From Larix kaempferi (lineage: Eukaryota; Streptophyta; Pinopsida; Pinales; Pinaceae): a stretch of 64,000 bases of DNA. Below are positions 23,300 to 34,392 of the stretch, piece after piece. The translations under genes were made by a program, and so were the position numbers. The DNA lies in the NCBI GenBank assembly GCA_027924585.1, contig BSBM01001719.1, forward strand, positions 33,554,001 through 33,618,000. The letters are read 5' to 3'. Positions within the stretch are counted from its first letter, which is position 1. Every line of letters begins with the position of its first letter. The notes under the pieces were generated by a model. That model did no database searches and was not told the origin of the DNA. It saw only the letters and a list, made by a program, of their open reading frames with translations.

Positions 23300-25561
23300 A
23301 GCTTAGTGCACCGATGGTTTTGCTCTAACATCCTTCTAGCCTTATACATTCTCCAACCCTCTGACACGTTCACACTTCTCTTCCACGTGCTCTAGCCTTC
23401 TCCCTTATGGCTTTGTTTTTGTGTAGCTGCGGCGTGGCCCGTGGCCCACTCCCTTTGGCAGGGACTAAGCTGCCACGCAAATTTTTCCCTTGTATTGTTA
23501 TATTTACCGCTAAAGATATATTTTTAACTAACATAATAAATAAATTGATCAACTAATTTCGCCATTTAATGGATTTACCTAGCCATGATTCAAAAGTCGA
23601 CTAGATTCAGACAGTAAAACACCTACTAAATAAATGGTGTCCATGAATTCATAAATGGTCAATCGCTTCGGATTCATGAGAAAAGAACGTTTAACAACTC
23701 CATGGATCAGTGCAACAAAATAATACAAAATAACATTAATCAATTGTCGTTTCTTGGGGCATCTTAATAACTTTACACTTTTTTTCTTTTGTCCGACTTC
23801 ATTTCCTAGGGACTGATTCAGTGTACATAATGGATAGATTAAGTGACCCTCGAGGAACTCGGTTGGGTCATGATCTCCTTTTCGCTGCTGGCACGGAGAG
23901 TAAAAGGCCTGTTCCGCCCATTGTGTTTGGTAGAAGAAGAAATGCCACGCCATGCACAAAAAATACTGACACATATCATCACATTCTTGACCCTTAACGT
24001 GACCTACTAATCTTCCCAAGTCGCCTTGTCACATGTCACAATGAGTAGCACAAATTATAAATGCGATAGGGCCACCTAAACTTCAATGTCGATGTCATAT
24101 CACAGTGCCAAGTGGATTCTAATTTTTACTATGAAGAGTGATGTTATAGCCCCACATGGTTAACATTTCGAAACATGTGGTGCACGTAGCTTACAAAACT
24201 TTACTTGTTAATCCCTAGCTCCATTCTCACCAAGACCCTGGCCTTCTCCTACTTCATCCCTTTCTCTAAGAGTAGGACCAGAGTAGCTTGAGTTAGTAAT
24301 TTGAGTTGAGTCATACTAGTCATCTTATTGACAACTATAAGTATGCTACAATATTATCTCTTAGGGCTGTAAGGGTACATGGGTTGAGTGCAACACAAAA
24401 TATCCAATATATAAGACTGTTGCAACAAAAAAGCACAAGTGCGCAAGTCGACAAGTTGCATAATCTTTTGAGTGCAACCATATGTTCAGAATTGTTGTTT
24501 GCCTGCCCAAGTAGCTTCGATTAGGTTGCCAAGGAACTGGACCTTATAGGTTGATATGGACCTTATAGGTTGATACTGAGACTCACTTTGAGCTCATGAG
24601 AGAAGGTGGACAGGGCTCCTACAACCTAAGCATTCTTCTTAAATTTAGTATATTTTCAAGCATTTAATGTGACAAGGTGCTTTTCTTAAATTGTTGTAGG
24701 GAACAAATGGTTGTTGAGTTGATAGCATTTTTAGGCATCCTCATACTTTGTTATAAGTTTCATTGTTTGGGATTCCTATCTTATAGGTTTTACATTTTTT
24801 CAAGATGAATAGGATGGATTATAAGTAGGAATAAAGATATCTATTATACACATACTAATATTGTCCGTGATTCTAATTGCAGATGGAGTTGTCAAGGTGC
24901 TACAAATAACAATAATAGTGGGGCAATTTGAGATACTAATAATACTATATGGTCATATGCAAAATCAACAATTGATACTACTAATGGAACAAAAGAAAAA
25001 GTAGGAGTTTACCTACATAATACAGCTCACCTTGGTCACTTTAGAGTCTCTTTGTGTTGAGGAAAACTGACTTAAGACAGCTTCATGTCACTTCCTTCTT
25101 TCCTATGGACATGTCGTTTTTAGAACTAATATGAAAGACATGTAGAAATAACGATGAGAATAAGAAGGCAATGCAAAGATAGTGGGTGTAAGGCGATGCA
25201 ACCACCATCACTATAGTTTATCGCTAGAGCTAGAGCCACTGCCAATGCTAGAGTAATGTGCTTGTTAGTGTAATAATGTGGTTGTTAGCAACCAATTGAT
25301 TAATGTAGCTACCAAGCACATTGAATTGCCACTGTAATAATGTAGTTGTTAGCTTGTCCATTGGTTGTAGCTTGAGTGGTTGGGAGGAATAATAGTTGTC
25401 CTCCCCACCCACGTTCAATTCTTGCAAGTGACATGATGCTCTCGTTGAGCCCCTATTATAATGATTGTATTTATGGCCATACCTTGATTCTCTACCTAGA
25501 ATAGTAGGTGTTGGCATTCTCCCAATGGACTAGCCCTCTAACAATGTAGTTTTTAGCAACC
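23300..25561. other. Intergenic, no supported gene
   Basis: The longest open frame (23579-24019, minus, 146 codons) has no recognisable domain or composition bias and I do not call it a gene. Near 25250-25560 a word like AATGTAGTTGTTAGC recurs several times. One copy became the LINE target site. Confidence 0.5.
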
Positions 25562-25577
25562 AATTAATGTAGTTGTT
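25562..25577. repeat. Target-site duplication of the LINE (left)
   Basis: AATTAATGTAGTTGTT here equals 27530-27545, 16 of 16 bases. Confidence 0.88.
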
Positions 25578-25852
25578 TTTTTTTCAAAGGAAAAAAAAAA
25601 GCAACTTGTATTCCAAAGGCATAATAAAAGTTACTACATATTCTAGCCAAGCCAACTACAAAAAATATAAGCAATGATCTCCCAGTATCTTCCATCTAGA
25701 AGTTTACATCAAATATGAATGTCTAAGCAAGGTCCTTCTAAGTCTATCCCATCTAACAAAAATATTACTAAAAAAGACCAAGCCCTTCGACTGCAATACA
25801 TATAAAAAAAATAACTACATTGCAGAAAGATGTACATGCTACTCCGCAAAAA

Positions 25853-26235
25853 CTAGAAAATAGAAAGAGACCCTGCGTCCACCATGAGATCCTCAACATA
25901 TTCTTCGAAAAACAGGTTCCCATCCATAGTACCAACAAATTTCTTGGACAAAGAATCGGCCACAGAGTTGAGTTCCCTGTAAATGTGAGCCAATGAGACA
26001 CATGGGAAATATTCCTTTAAACCCTCAATTTTCTTCATCCAATATTCCAAGTTGAGAACTTGTAGGGAGGAGGAGCCATTTACCCAGTCAATAACAATAA
26101 GAGAATATCCCCACACTTTTAAATTGATGAGGCCTTTCTTGCGTGAGACCCATAAAAGACCCCAAAGTGCAATCATCTCCGCTTTGGTATTTGTTCCTTG
26201 CCCTGCTCCCATCCACATATATAAGCAGTGATCAT
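25853..26235 (-). pseudogene. LINE RNase H domain (RVT_3 type), inactive
   Basis: The 121-residue open frame at 25853-26218 shows the plant LINE RNase H order. The NTKAEMIAL motif carries the catalytic Glu, and HIYRELNSVADSLSK carries the last catalytic Asp. The middle Asp, normally in a GDS motif, is changed to Tyr (VWGYSLIVIDW), and the first Asp region upstream is not in frame. The enzyme could therefore not work. Confidence 0.82.
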
Positions 26236-26399
26236 TTTTTATCTATAAAATCATACCCTCATTGCAGATACCATTTTTTGAAGCACTGTAAAAAAACCAG
26301 AAGCAAAACCATCCTCCATCAATGGTTTGATAAGAGTGCGCGATCTGAAACTTTTCATCTTTTTACCATGCTAAAAAAAGGAACTCAATATCTTCAATC

Positions 26400-27480
26400 T
26401 CACGTGATGGACATATGGTTTAGTACCTTAAAAAATGAGCTATTGCGGGCCTTCCACACCTCCGAGATAGTAAACATAGGGAGTTCAACAACTTCAGGAT
26501 ATGCTTGCAACCACCTACAAACATCGTCCTGTAGCTCATGTTGAAGCCTGACCAACCAAAGATCTGCTCGAAAGTGTAGAAAATCACAAGCACCAGCCCA
26601 CACCAACCTGAAGAAAACACAACTGAAAAATAAATGGGCTACCGATGTTAGAAAAACATGGTCTCAAAGTAATAACAATAAACAAGATGCAAATATAAAT
26701 CACATAAACACAATACAAGAGAGACACCAATATAACATGGTTCACCCAAGATGGGCTACGTCCACACAGGAATTGCCAGTCCTTATTATTATACCATCCA
26801 ACAAAATGAAGGGATACAACCCGCAACACATCTGTTGCAATTTCCTCTTCACCCTCTCACAGTTTCTCTTACATAATCATAGAGATTTTGACAATGTTAC
26901 AATACACATCCGTATTACAATGCCTTCCTTTTAAAGAGAGATTGCCATGGGAAAATGCTATGGAACACCCAATACCATGGGTCCGCAAATCACCCATTAT
27001 TGACCAAGTCATGACTATGAAATTACAACATTTTACGAGGCATTTTTTTCGAAATTTTTACTACGGGGGTGCTGTCCCCAAACCCCCGTTGGGGGGGTGG
27101 GGGGAGGGGCTCCTAAAAGTAGTCACCGCCCCCCTTGGACCTCCATTGCAACTATTTTTTTTGGGGGGAAGCCCCCCAAACCCCTCCGCCATGGGTTGTT
27201 ATCTAGACATGGCTAAAACACAACATTTAAATAAGGAAGATCAGGCTCCACAACCAACATACCGATTCATTCTCCTTACAACAAAACAAGCAAATCCCAA
27301 ATCCAAAGTAACCATTTTTCAACAAATTCTCCCAAGTGAGAATTTTGTTTTTAAAACAAAACCATATAAAACATTTGACTCTCAATGGAACCACTTCCAC
27401 TTCCAAATCTTCCTAGCACACCAATTTGGCTCAATATGGACCACCCATCGATTAGAGCTTCATAAGCTCACTTAGCCGTG
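26400..27480 (-). pseudogene. LINE zf-RVT region, split by the solo LTR
   Basis: Reading minus from about 27480 gives VPLRVKCFIWFCFKNKI, then ILTWENLLKNGYFGFG, then a Cys cluster CLFCCKENE up to 27266. The frame resumes at 26645 with SVAHLFFSC and continues to ISEVWKARNSSFF near 26430. This is the zinc-binding tail that follows reverse transcriptase in plant LINEs. The solo LTR at 26646-27259 interrupts it. Confidence 0.82.
26646..27259. mobile_element. 614-bp solo LTR inside the LINE
   Basis: This begins TGTTAG and ends CCAACA, and is flanked by TACCGA on both sides (26640-26645 and 27260-27265). It contains a typical plant LTR string, ACATGGTTCACCCAAGATGG, near 26730. It also has a G-rich block, GGGGGGGTGGGGGGAGGGG (27091-27109), and a perfect hairpin, TTGGGGGG-AAG-CCCCCCAA (27161-27179). 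No internal retrotransposon genes accompany it, so the element was removed by LTR-LTR recombination. The orientation is not certain. Confidence 0.88.
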
Positions 27481-27545
27481 AGCGTTCCATTATGCAAGAG
27501 AATCCGATTGATCTGTTAACATGATTTTGAATTAATGTAGTTGTT

Positions 27546-28117
27546 AAGAGCATTGAATATTGAACATACCATATTTCCATATCAATCAAACACAAAGTTC
27601 GGTCATTAATTAACTTGGTAAAGAGTAATATGAAAATTCGTCAAATCGATAACAAGAGTCCTCCGAAAATTCCAAATTCCAACCTTTTCTGTTTTCTTAT
27701 GAAAGGTTCACATTGCAAGGGCAGCCCTACGCGCACGTGCATGGGCTGACGTGTTACATAAAACATGAAACGGTGCTGACGCGTGAAACACTGTTTCCCC
27801 CGGTTGTGGTAGCCCGGCAGAGATCTATGTTTTTGGGGTCACAGATTATGGTATTCCCACCCAAGTCCTTAAATAAGCCATTTCATCGCACAAATCGAAT
27901 TACAGAGCCCCTGACAACAATTTTGATTAAAAAATGGTTGAAAACGGCCTAGTGCCGAATGTTCTCCGTTTCAAAATGGCATCATAAACACTCTGGGATA
28001 TTTCTGCAGCCACTAGCTTCACCAGACAACTCCCTCCGATCAGCAGTACTCCAGAAATTTCTCCTCCTAACTATTTGAGACAAAGTTCTTCGAAATATAA
28101 ACTGCTTTAGAGTTTCC
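27546..28117 (+). promoter_or_regulatory. Upstream region of the pectinesterase exon
   Basis: This 570-bp unique, GC-richer stretch ends at the exon ATG. A weak TATA-like word, CTTAAATAAG, lies at 27868-27877, about 240 bp before the ATG. No stronger promoter element is visible. Confidence 0.3.
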
Positions 28118-28372
28118 ATGGCGCGGAGCGGGGGCGGTAAGTTGCTGGTAGTGGCACAGGATGGTAAAGGGCATTTCAGTAACGTGCAGGCTGCCATAGA
28201 CGCAGTTCCTCTCCGCAATAACGAGAGAATTACCATCGATGTCTGGCCCGGGGTTTACAGGCAGCCAATATACGTGCCCAAGACAAAGAATAATATCACA
28301 TTACGCGGATTTTGTGCAGAGGACACCGTTTTGACATGGAATAACACAGCCACTCGCATTGAGCATCATCAG
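28118..28372 (+). CDS. Pectinesterase family protein, first coding exon only
   Basis: Pectinesterases remove methyl esters from cell-wall pectin. The 85 codons from the ATG at 28118 give the N-terminal strand region of the pectinesterase beta-helix domain. They include VVAQDGKGHFSNVQAAIDAVP (about residues 11-31), then WPGVYRQPIYVPK, ITLRGF and TVLTWNNTA, ending at IEHHQ. The sequence is intact and stops exactly at CAG|GTACTG, a good splice donor. It matches the plant subgroup without a pro-region, whose proteins start almost directly at the domain; no signal peptide is evident. The catalytic part (QDTLY- and DFIFGN-type motifs) must lie in later exons, which I do not find in the following 35.6 kb. 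Either intron 1 is very long and filled with retrotransposons, or the gene was cut. Exon identity is secure; function of the locus is not. Confidence 0.85.
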
Positions 28373-30399
28373 GTACTGAATGCCCTTTCATGTTCCTTAG
28401 TTAAGTATATACACAAAAATTGCCCGATCTCATTGCAAACACGGATGTTATGACCCTGAAATCCTTTGACACTTGATCCAGAGGACCTATTCTCCCAGAA
28501 TTAGAAATAAAATCTATTGGCAATTTCGCGACCCCGAAGCCCTTTGAGACCTATTTTGGTCAATAGGACCTATTCTCCCAAAATCAGAAATCAAATCAGT
28601 CACAATTTAAAGGAGAATGCGATGAAATATATTGGGTTTTCATTGCAAATGTCCTCAGAGGGCCACTTGGCCATGTAACTAGTAAACTGAGTCTCACAAA
28701 AGATTTCCTTTCAGGCACAGAAAAGAATGCACCACTCATCCAGAAAAATCATTTAGGCTGCCGCCGATATCGGTCCTGCACCAGGAGGAGGTTTGTCCTT
28801 ATCATTCTTGGTGGGTCCCCACCCATCATTCCTTGGCTTCACGTCAGGAATAACTGTATCCTAGCGATAATTTTTGGCTGCCTTTCATTCTCTGAGATTG
28901 TTAGTGCAAGTGTCAGGAATTCATCACCATAGCTGTGCAGGAGTGCTGCGTGGCCAACTGTGGCAACTCTCTCTCCCCTTCTTCACAGCCTAGCCAACTC
29001 TGTGTCTGGGCCTCCTGTTGCTGTGATAATACTGTTGGGAGCAAGCATAATGCAATGTCCTTTGCCAAGTTTAAGCTAAATTTTTTGGTTGGATGTGTAA
29101 ATTTTCTGATTCATAAGTTTCGTCAAACACTCCATTGTACACCCCTTGAAAGTTTGAAACATTATGTAAACCCAACTGACCCAGATCTGATTATTTGGCT
29201 GATTATTGATGCAAATGGGTGGTGATTTTCGTAAAACACTTGCCAATACTGCTGCTGTAGCTTACTGTTCAAAAGATCTGATCTTGGGATGCACTGTATG
29301 AGTAAATTTGGTTTTGGTGTTTCGTCAAACACTTATGCAAGCACTACTCTAACACTGCTATAAAAGTTCCCTTCACTTAAAATCTGGTTTTGTAACGTTC
29401 CGTATCAGGGCTAACCAAACTTTTACAGTGACTGGTCAAATATATTTGGTATGTGACTTTCATCAAACACTTAACAGCCAGTGACTGTACTGTTCTTGTA
29501 GGTTCTTCTTTGATTAAATTTGATCTGTGTGGTTAGCTTATATAGATAACTTTGATGGCCCAACCTAGAACTCAGTTATATAGATGATTGAACCATAGGC
29601 ACATGAGAACATTGGCAACCTATACAAACTTTTGAAGTATTCACCTCTCGAAATACAGTCTCATAGAATGTGTGAATGACAATGATTTCTCAAAGGAGAT
29701 AACACAAACTAACAGCAATATTAAAGGATATTTACTTGACCTTTGGTGGCTGTAACAGTATAACCAGCAGTACATTAAAATGGGTAAAATTCAGGCTTTT
29801 ATATTTACCTGAGTGCGACTGATTTCTACAGGAGTTTGCACAGGAATTTCCCTTCTCTGGTTGCCACGATTTGACAGAAATTTCCTCTTCAGACCTTGAT
29901 AATTGCAACAGCTTCTTGCTGTACCCAGAATCAGCACTTTTGTCTTTACCCACAGGAGCTGCGACCTCTCCTTTACCTCAATGTCTGTTGGTTCTAAGCT
30001 TGTACAGCTGATATAACTAAGGGAGTGTGCCCAGTACACTTGGTGACTCTTCCTTCCTTCAGGACACAACAATGATGAATGGCAAGGAGGAGAATGCACC
30101 CTCTACAGTAGTATAACTGTCCACAAGTTGAAAACTCGGCCAGTGGTGGAGTATACAGCCCCGACAATGGAACTCGACCTCAACAATAAACAGAACATCC
30201 CCTCTGTCACTTAGCTGCTCTGTCTACAAGATGAATCCATCTCTGAGATGTAAATGGAGAGACTGGAAATGAGACTGATGGTGAACTCGCCCTGTTCTTC
30301 TTGGTTGAGAGGCACAACACCCACATAAAATGAATATGTCTTTCTCACAAGTGCACCTTCCTCAAGAATAATCACTGATATCTTTGCAAATGCAACTTA

Positions 30400-30968
30400 C
30401 AACTCAGATTTGAGACGAAGAAACAATCTCAAACCACGGCAATGAAGAACATATGAGAAATTTGTCTGATCTCTCCTCATAGAATAGCTAGGGTGGATGG
30501 TTTCACCACCGAAACTATTTTTCCTCTCCCTTAGGGTTTCGTCCAAGAGAAAGCAAAGCTCAAAGCTCTCAAGTTTTCGAAAATGCAATATCATGAATGA
30601 ATGAGAGAATGAGCGCTCTTTCATTTTACAATTCTTTTTCACCTTTGTGACTCTTCGACTTCCCTTGCCCCTTTTCTCATTTAATAAGTATGAAATGACA
30701 TTTTAATGAGAAAATGACCTTTTCACCTTTTATCTTCATTTTGACCCATTTTTGGCTACTTTTGTCTTTTTCTCCTTTTAGTTAATAAAGTGACTTTTAC
30801 AATAGTCACTTTATAAATTTATTCGTCAATGTCACTTTATGAAAGTGTCTTTTCTCCTAGTGACATTAAATAATAAATTAATTCTCTCACCTTTCGACTA
30901 TAGTCCACGGGAATCAAATAGACTAATTCGTCATCCCTTGGAGTGATCAAGCGGAAAGGGACATTACA
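30400..30968 (-). repeat. LTR-like sequence, start only
   Basis: On the minus strand a sequence beginning TGTAATGTCCCTTTCC at 30968 runs into AT-rich DNA with repeated AAAGTGAC/GTCACTTT words (palindromic pairs near 30790-30860), then AACCCTAAGGGAGAGG. This looks like a plant LTR start and promoter region. I could not find its other end, a partner LTR or a target duplication. Confidence 0.35.
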
Positions 30969-32525
30969 CATAAAGTGCTGGAGGCTCAATATGAGGCTCC
31001 CTACTCATGGTGCATGGCTCCCTTTCTAGTACTCCAGCAGTAGGCATAAGTGTGCCACATCCAGCACCGCCATCTGGACTTGCACCATGATCTGCAGTGA
31101 AGATTAGCACATATCAACGTACTGCCAGTCCAAGAAAAAATCTTATTTGCTTGGGACTTGGTAAACAAAGTTGCTTTGATTTTTTTCTTTTCATTGATCA
31201 AGTAAAACTTCAATTCTAATAAATTTCCATGTAGCATGAAACACAACAGCCCATAGCTGTTTGTCCCCTAGAAGGGCAGAATTCTACGAGTAGGACAGGA
31301 AAATGCTCGAGGCTTCTGGGCTGCTCATAGAACAGGCACAGAGGCTGAGGTATTCCAAGATGGCTCAGTCTATGGCCAACAACAAGTCCACCCAAGATAA
31401 GGGACTAGGCAAAGATGGCCTTTTTTAGTTCCACTAAATGTTTTCAGAGGTTATGTGCTGAGATTCACAAAGAGAGAGAAAGTATTGACTGGAACCACCA
31501 GCAAACCGTAAATCTGCACAAAGAGAAGATAAACCAACACTAGGGTAAAAGAGAAATCAACACTTGTGCACAATTAAAAAAAAGATCAAGTGTGCCTTAA
31601 AGAGATATCACACAAGAAGAATAGAATGCAGCATGAGAGAGAAAAGCCATGAACAATAGATCACATAATGAAGAGAGCTGAGAGCACAATGATAGATATG
31701 GTGTCCATAGGCTAAAAGAATGAGTCACTTGTACAAAAAATGATGTTACAAGTAATAGATGAGTTGTGTATTTAACAGTGTAGATCCATTTTAACTCCAT
31801 ATCTATCATTTGCCGAGAGTGATCAAATCCCTCGAGGTGCAAACCTTTTCTCAAGTTTTTGCACTCTATGTTGGTTTACTTTCAGTTACATGAATAATGA
31901 TGTAATTAAGGGTAAGGCAAGAGAAATATTTGAGAGGTCGAAAATGAAAATGTGATCAACTGGGAGGAATTTGATCTTCATCCTTATTTTATACAATTCA
32001 AAATTAGAGAATTCAATCTTCATCCTCAGTTAAGGGAGCAGTTTATTTCTTGCCATTAGACTCATCCAACAACTGCATCTTTATCAATTGTTTATTTTCC
32101 ACTAAGAATTATTATTTCTAAAGGAGTACTCGACACAAGTGATCGTGATGGATTTTTTTGTTCGAGTTGTAATGATAGGATTCCAAATGTTGATTTTTGT
32201 AGCATTGGATAGTTACTTCTGCATAGGCCAAGTGTTTGGCATGCAAGAGTCCTCTAGGAGACCTCTCAGACTTAGGAGTTTCACTTTAATCAAGTGAACT
32301 ATTAAAGTGAATGTGCTTTTGTTATTACTTTATGTAAAGGGACCCATGGTATTGGCCCATGGTATTTGCATATTGTAACATTATAAAAGTCAGCCTAGGT
32401 GAGAGGATGAGACACAATAGACACACAAAATGAGTGAGTGGGATCTCATTGAGTGGGTGAAGAACGACTTCCATCCACGTGTGGAGGGCAAGGGCCAAGG
32501 AAAGGAGCAAGGTGCAATAGAGAAG

Positions 32526-32605
32526 GTAGCAGCCAAGTGATAGGCTAGGTTATCTTGCTGTGATTGTAGCAACCAAGTGATAGGCTAGGTTATCTTGTTG
32601 TGATT
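32526..32605. repeat. 40-bp tandem duplication, 2 copies
   Basis: GTAGCAGCCAAGTGATAGGC and the following 20 bases are repeated immediately, with two differences. Confidence 0.9.
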
Positions 32606-32668
32606 GTATTATTCCTTAGTGGGCCATTATTCCAGGTTGAGAGCCCATGATTTTTATAGTTAATCATC

Positions 32669-33531
32669 TGTTGTTGGTTTTTCCGTAAAATTGGACTATT
32701 TTTTAATAGTCTAATGGAAAAAATTGAAAATGTAATAAAAGTGTGGTCTAGGGGCCTTTTTTGCCATGAGGGTGCCCAGTTTCAAGCTCAGAGCACCCAT
32801 TTTACCCCAAGACCCACTTTCCTAAGTGGTTGAGTGTTTTATTTTTCATTTGTTTCACTTTTACTCGAAAAAGTCAAAAAGTGAGAGAATATGAAAAAAG
32901 TGAATAATGGGAAACTATCAACTCCTAAATCAGTGGGATCTGATCTAATTTAGGATTGGAGTTGATTGAGGATTTCACGGAGGACCATTTTAGACATAAT
33001 AAGGAAGATTCCAATCAATTAAATAAGAGGGAATCTTCTCCTCATTTAGGGGGTGCACATTCCTCCTTTGGTAGGCGCATGAGGGAGATGGCAACCATAT
33101 TTTAGGGTGCAGATTTTAAGAATAGAACGTGGCAACCACCTCTTTTCTTCCCCCCTTTCACTCCTACATCAAGGGGGAATCAATCCTTGAATCTCTCCAC
33201 TAATGCGCCCTCCCTCCTCATTAAGCAAGTGCGCCCTCCTCTCCATTTCTTCTATAAATTGAGGGCAGCCCTCTCATTCCAAACTAGTTAGAGTTGGATT
33301 GAGAGAAGGCTTGCTATTGTATTTTGCTTATTATTTTTTGCATTGGGAATAAATAAAAGCTTTGGAGGCTAACTTTTGTGGTGCGTTATTGTGTGGATCC
33401 AAATTGTCATGGTGTTATTAAGGTAGCTCTTTTAATTGCTTTCTTGTTTTCTTACTTCATGAATCTAGCCTTTGATTGACTACTATAGTTAGTAGGAAAA
33501 TAAGTAGTAAGTTAGATTACTTGCTAGTTTC
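32669..33531 (+). mobile_element. Gypsy-type LTR, first part (host of copia 2)
   Basis: This is the upstream part of a long LTR that continues at 52348 after the copia 2 insertion. It begins about TGTTGTTGG (32669). It has a TATA word, CTATAAAT, at 33252-33259 and an AATAAA signal at 33349-33354. A related LTR in the opposite orientation (59697 to about 62900) has its TATA at a similar distance from the LTR end: about 2.7 kb there, and about 2.5 kb here once copia 2 is removed. The start point is inferred. Confidence 0.5.
33252..33259 (+). promoter_or_regulatory. TATA box of the gypsy-type LTR
   Basis: CTATAAAT is followed 90 bp later by AATAAA, the usual U3/R layout. Confidence 0.5.
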
Positions 33532-33729
33532 TGATAGGCAAATAACTCCTGGATATTTATTTCGTTCACCAAGCATTGAATATATACAAGGTTTCCTGAC
33601 CTTTGGTATTCAGATTCCAAATGGTCCGTTCAAGACTCTTTGTCTTCCTACAGCTATTCGACTTCATTTTATTTATTTACATATCTACAAAGTATGTGGA
33701 GCCATAATCCGAGGATTAAGCTTCCAACA
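33532..33729 (-). repeat. Copia 2 3' LTR
   Basis: This 198-bp repeat starts TGATAGGC and ends CCAACA. It is about 94-95% identical to the reassembled right LTR. Confidence 0.92.
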
Positions 33730-33734
33730 TTCCC

Positions 33735-34392
33735 CTCCTTAATCCGAAGGAGAGTTTGTAAGACCGAGCATGGTTCTAAATCTTTCAAACTTTTTTCGTC
33801 CAAGTGCTTTGGTGCAGATATATGCAGTTTGATCATTAGTGGAACAATGACGTAAATGAACTGTTTTGGCCTCTACATGATGTCGAATCAGATGATACTT
33901 TGTGTTGATATGTTTGGTTCAATCATGGAATCTAGGATTCTTGGTCAACTTGATTGCAGAAGTGTTGTCAATCAAAAGTGGAGTGGAGTTCTCTTGTTTC
34001 TCCTGCAAATCTTCAAGTATCTTCCTGGGCCACACAATCTCTTTGGTTGCTTCTACAACAACTACATATTCTGCCTTTGTTGTTGAATCTGTTGGAATTG
34101 ATTGTTTGCGTGATATCTAGGAGACATCTGCTGATCCAAGACTCATCGTGTATCCAGAAGTGGACACTCCTGTTTCTTTGTCACCATCGAAGTTTGAATC
34201 AGAGTACCCAATAAGTTTGAAGTCTTCCACCTTAGAATACTTGAGTCCAAAGTCTTGAGTCCCTTTCAAGTATTTTAGAACTCTCTTTGCTACAGACCAA
34301 TGTCCTTCACAAGGTTTGTGCATAACTCGTGAAAGAATGCTAACAACATAAGAAATATCTGGTCTGGTGGTAGTAAGGTAGATAAGGCTTCC
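33735..34392 (-). pseudogene. Copia 2 end of reverse transcriptase and RNase H
   Basis: Right after the solo LTR insertion the frame resumes with GSLIYLTTTRPDISYVVS, then VLKYLKGTQDFGLKY and GYSDSNFDGDKET (RNase H start). It continues past a stop near 34117 into the conserved IDNTSAI, KNPRFH and TKHI patterns, ending beside the polypurine tract. It carries several stops. Confidence 0.82.

Larger units (their letters stand above)
25578..27529 (-). mobile_element. 5'-truncated LINE (plant L1-type) with a solo LTR inside
   Basis: Exact 16-bp target duplications flank the insertion. At its left end there is an A-rich tail on the minus strand. Only the 3' part of the second LINE reading frame remains: the end of the reverse-transcriptase region, the zf-RVT zinc-binding region, then RNase H. 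After removing the 614-bp solo LTR and one 6-bp target copy, about 1.33 kb of LINE is left. The zf-RVT reading frame joins perfectly across the solo LTR (ending in ENE on one side and continuing SVAHLFFSC on the other). The 5' truncation and tail are the usual outcome of target-primed reverse transcription. Confidence 0.88.
28373..32668. other. Intron 1 of the pectinesterase gene or intergenic DNA
   Basis: No later pectinesterase exon is seen. A two-copy tandem of about 78 bp lies at 28451-28606 (shared GGACCTATTCTCCCA). Four loose recurrences of TTTCGTCAAACACTT lie at 29118-29470. An LTR-like end on the minus strand is listed at 30968. A 40-bp tandem is listed at 32526. A minus-strand stretch at 29812-29990 is open in two frames and ends in a CAG|GTAAAT-like donor, but I recognise no protein in it. 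Confidence 0.5.

Noticed and set aside
23579-24019. 146-codon open frame on the minus strand
   Set aside because: No domain, no codon or composition signal, no splice context; likely chance.
29791-30099. Possible host exon on the minus strand
   Set aside because: Two overlapping open frames and one donor-like site, but no recognised protein and no acceptor that fixes a frame.
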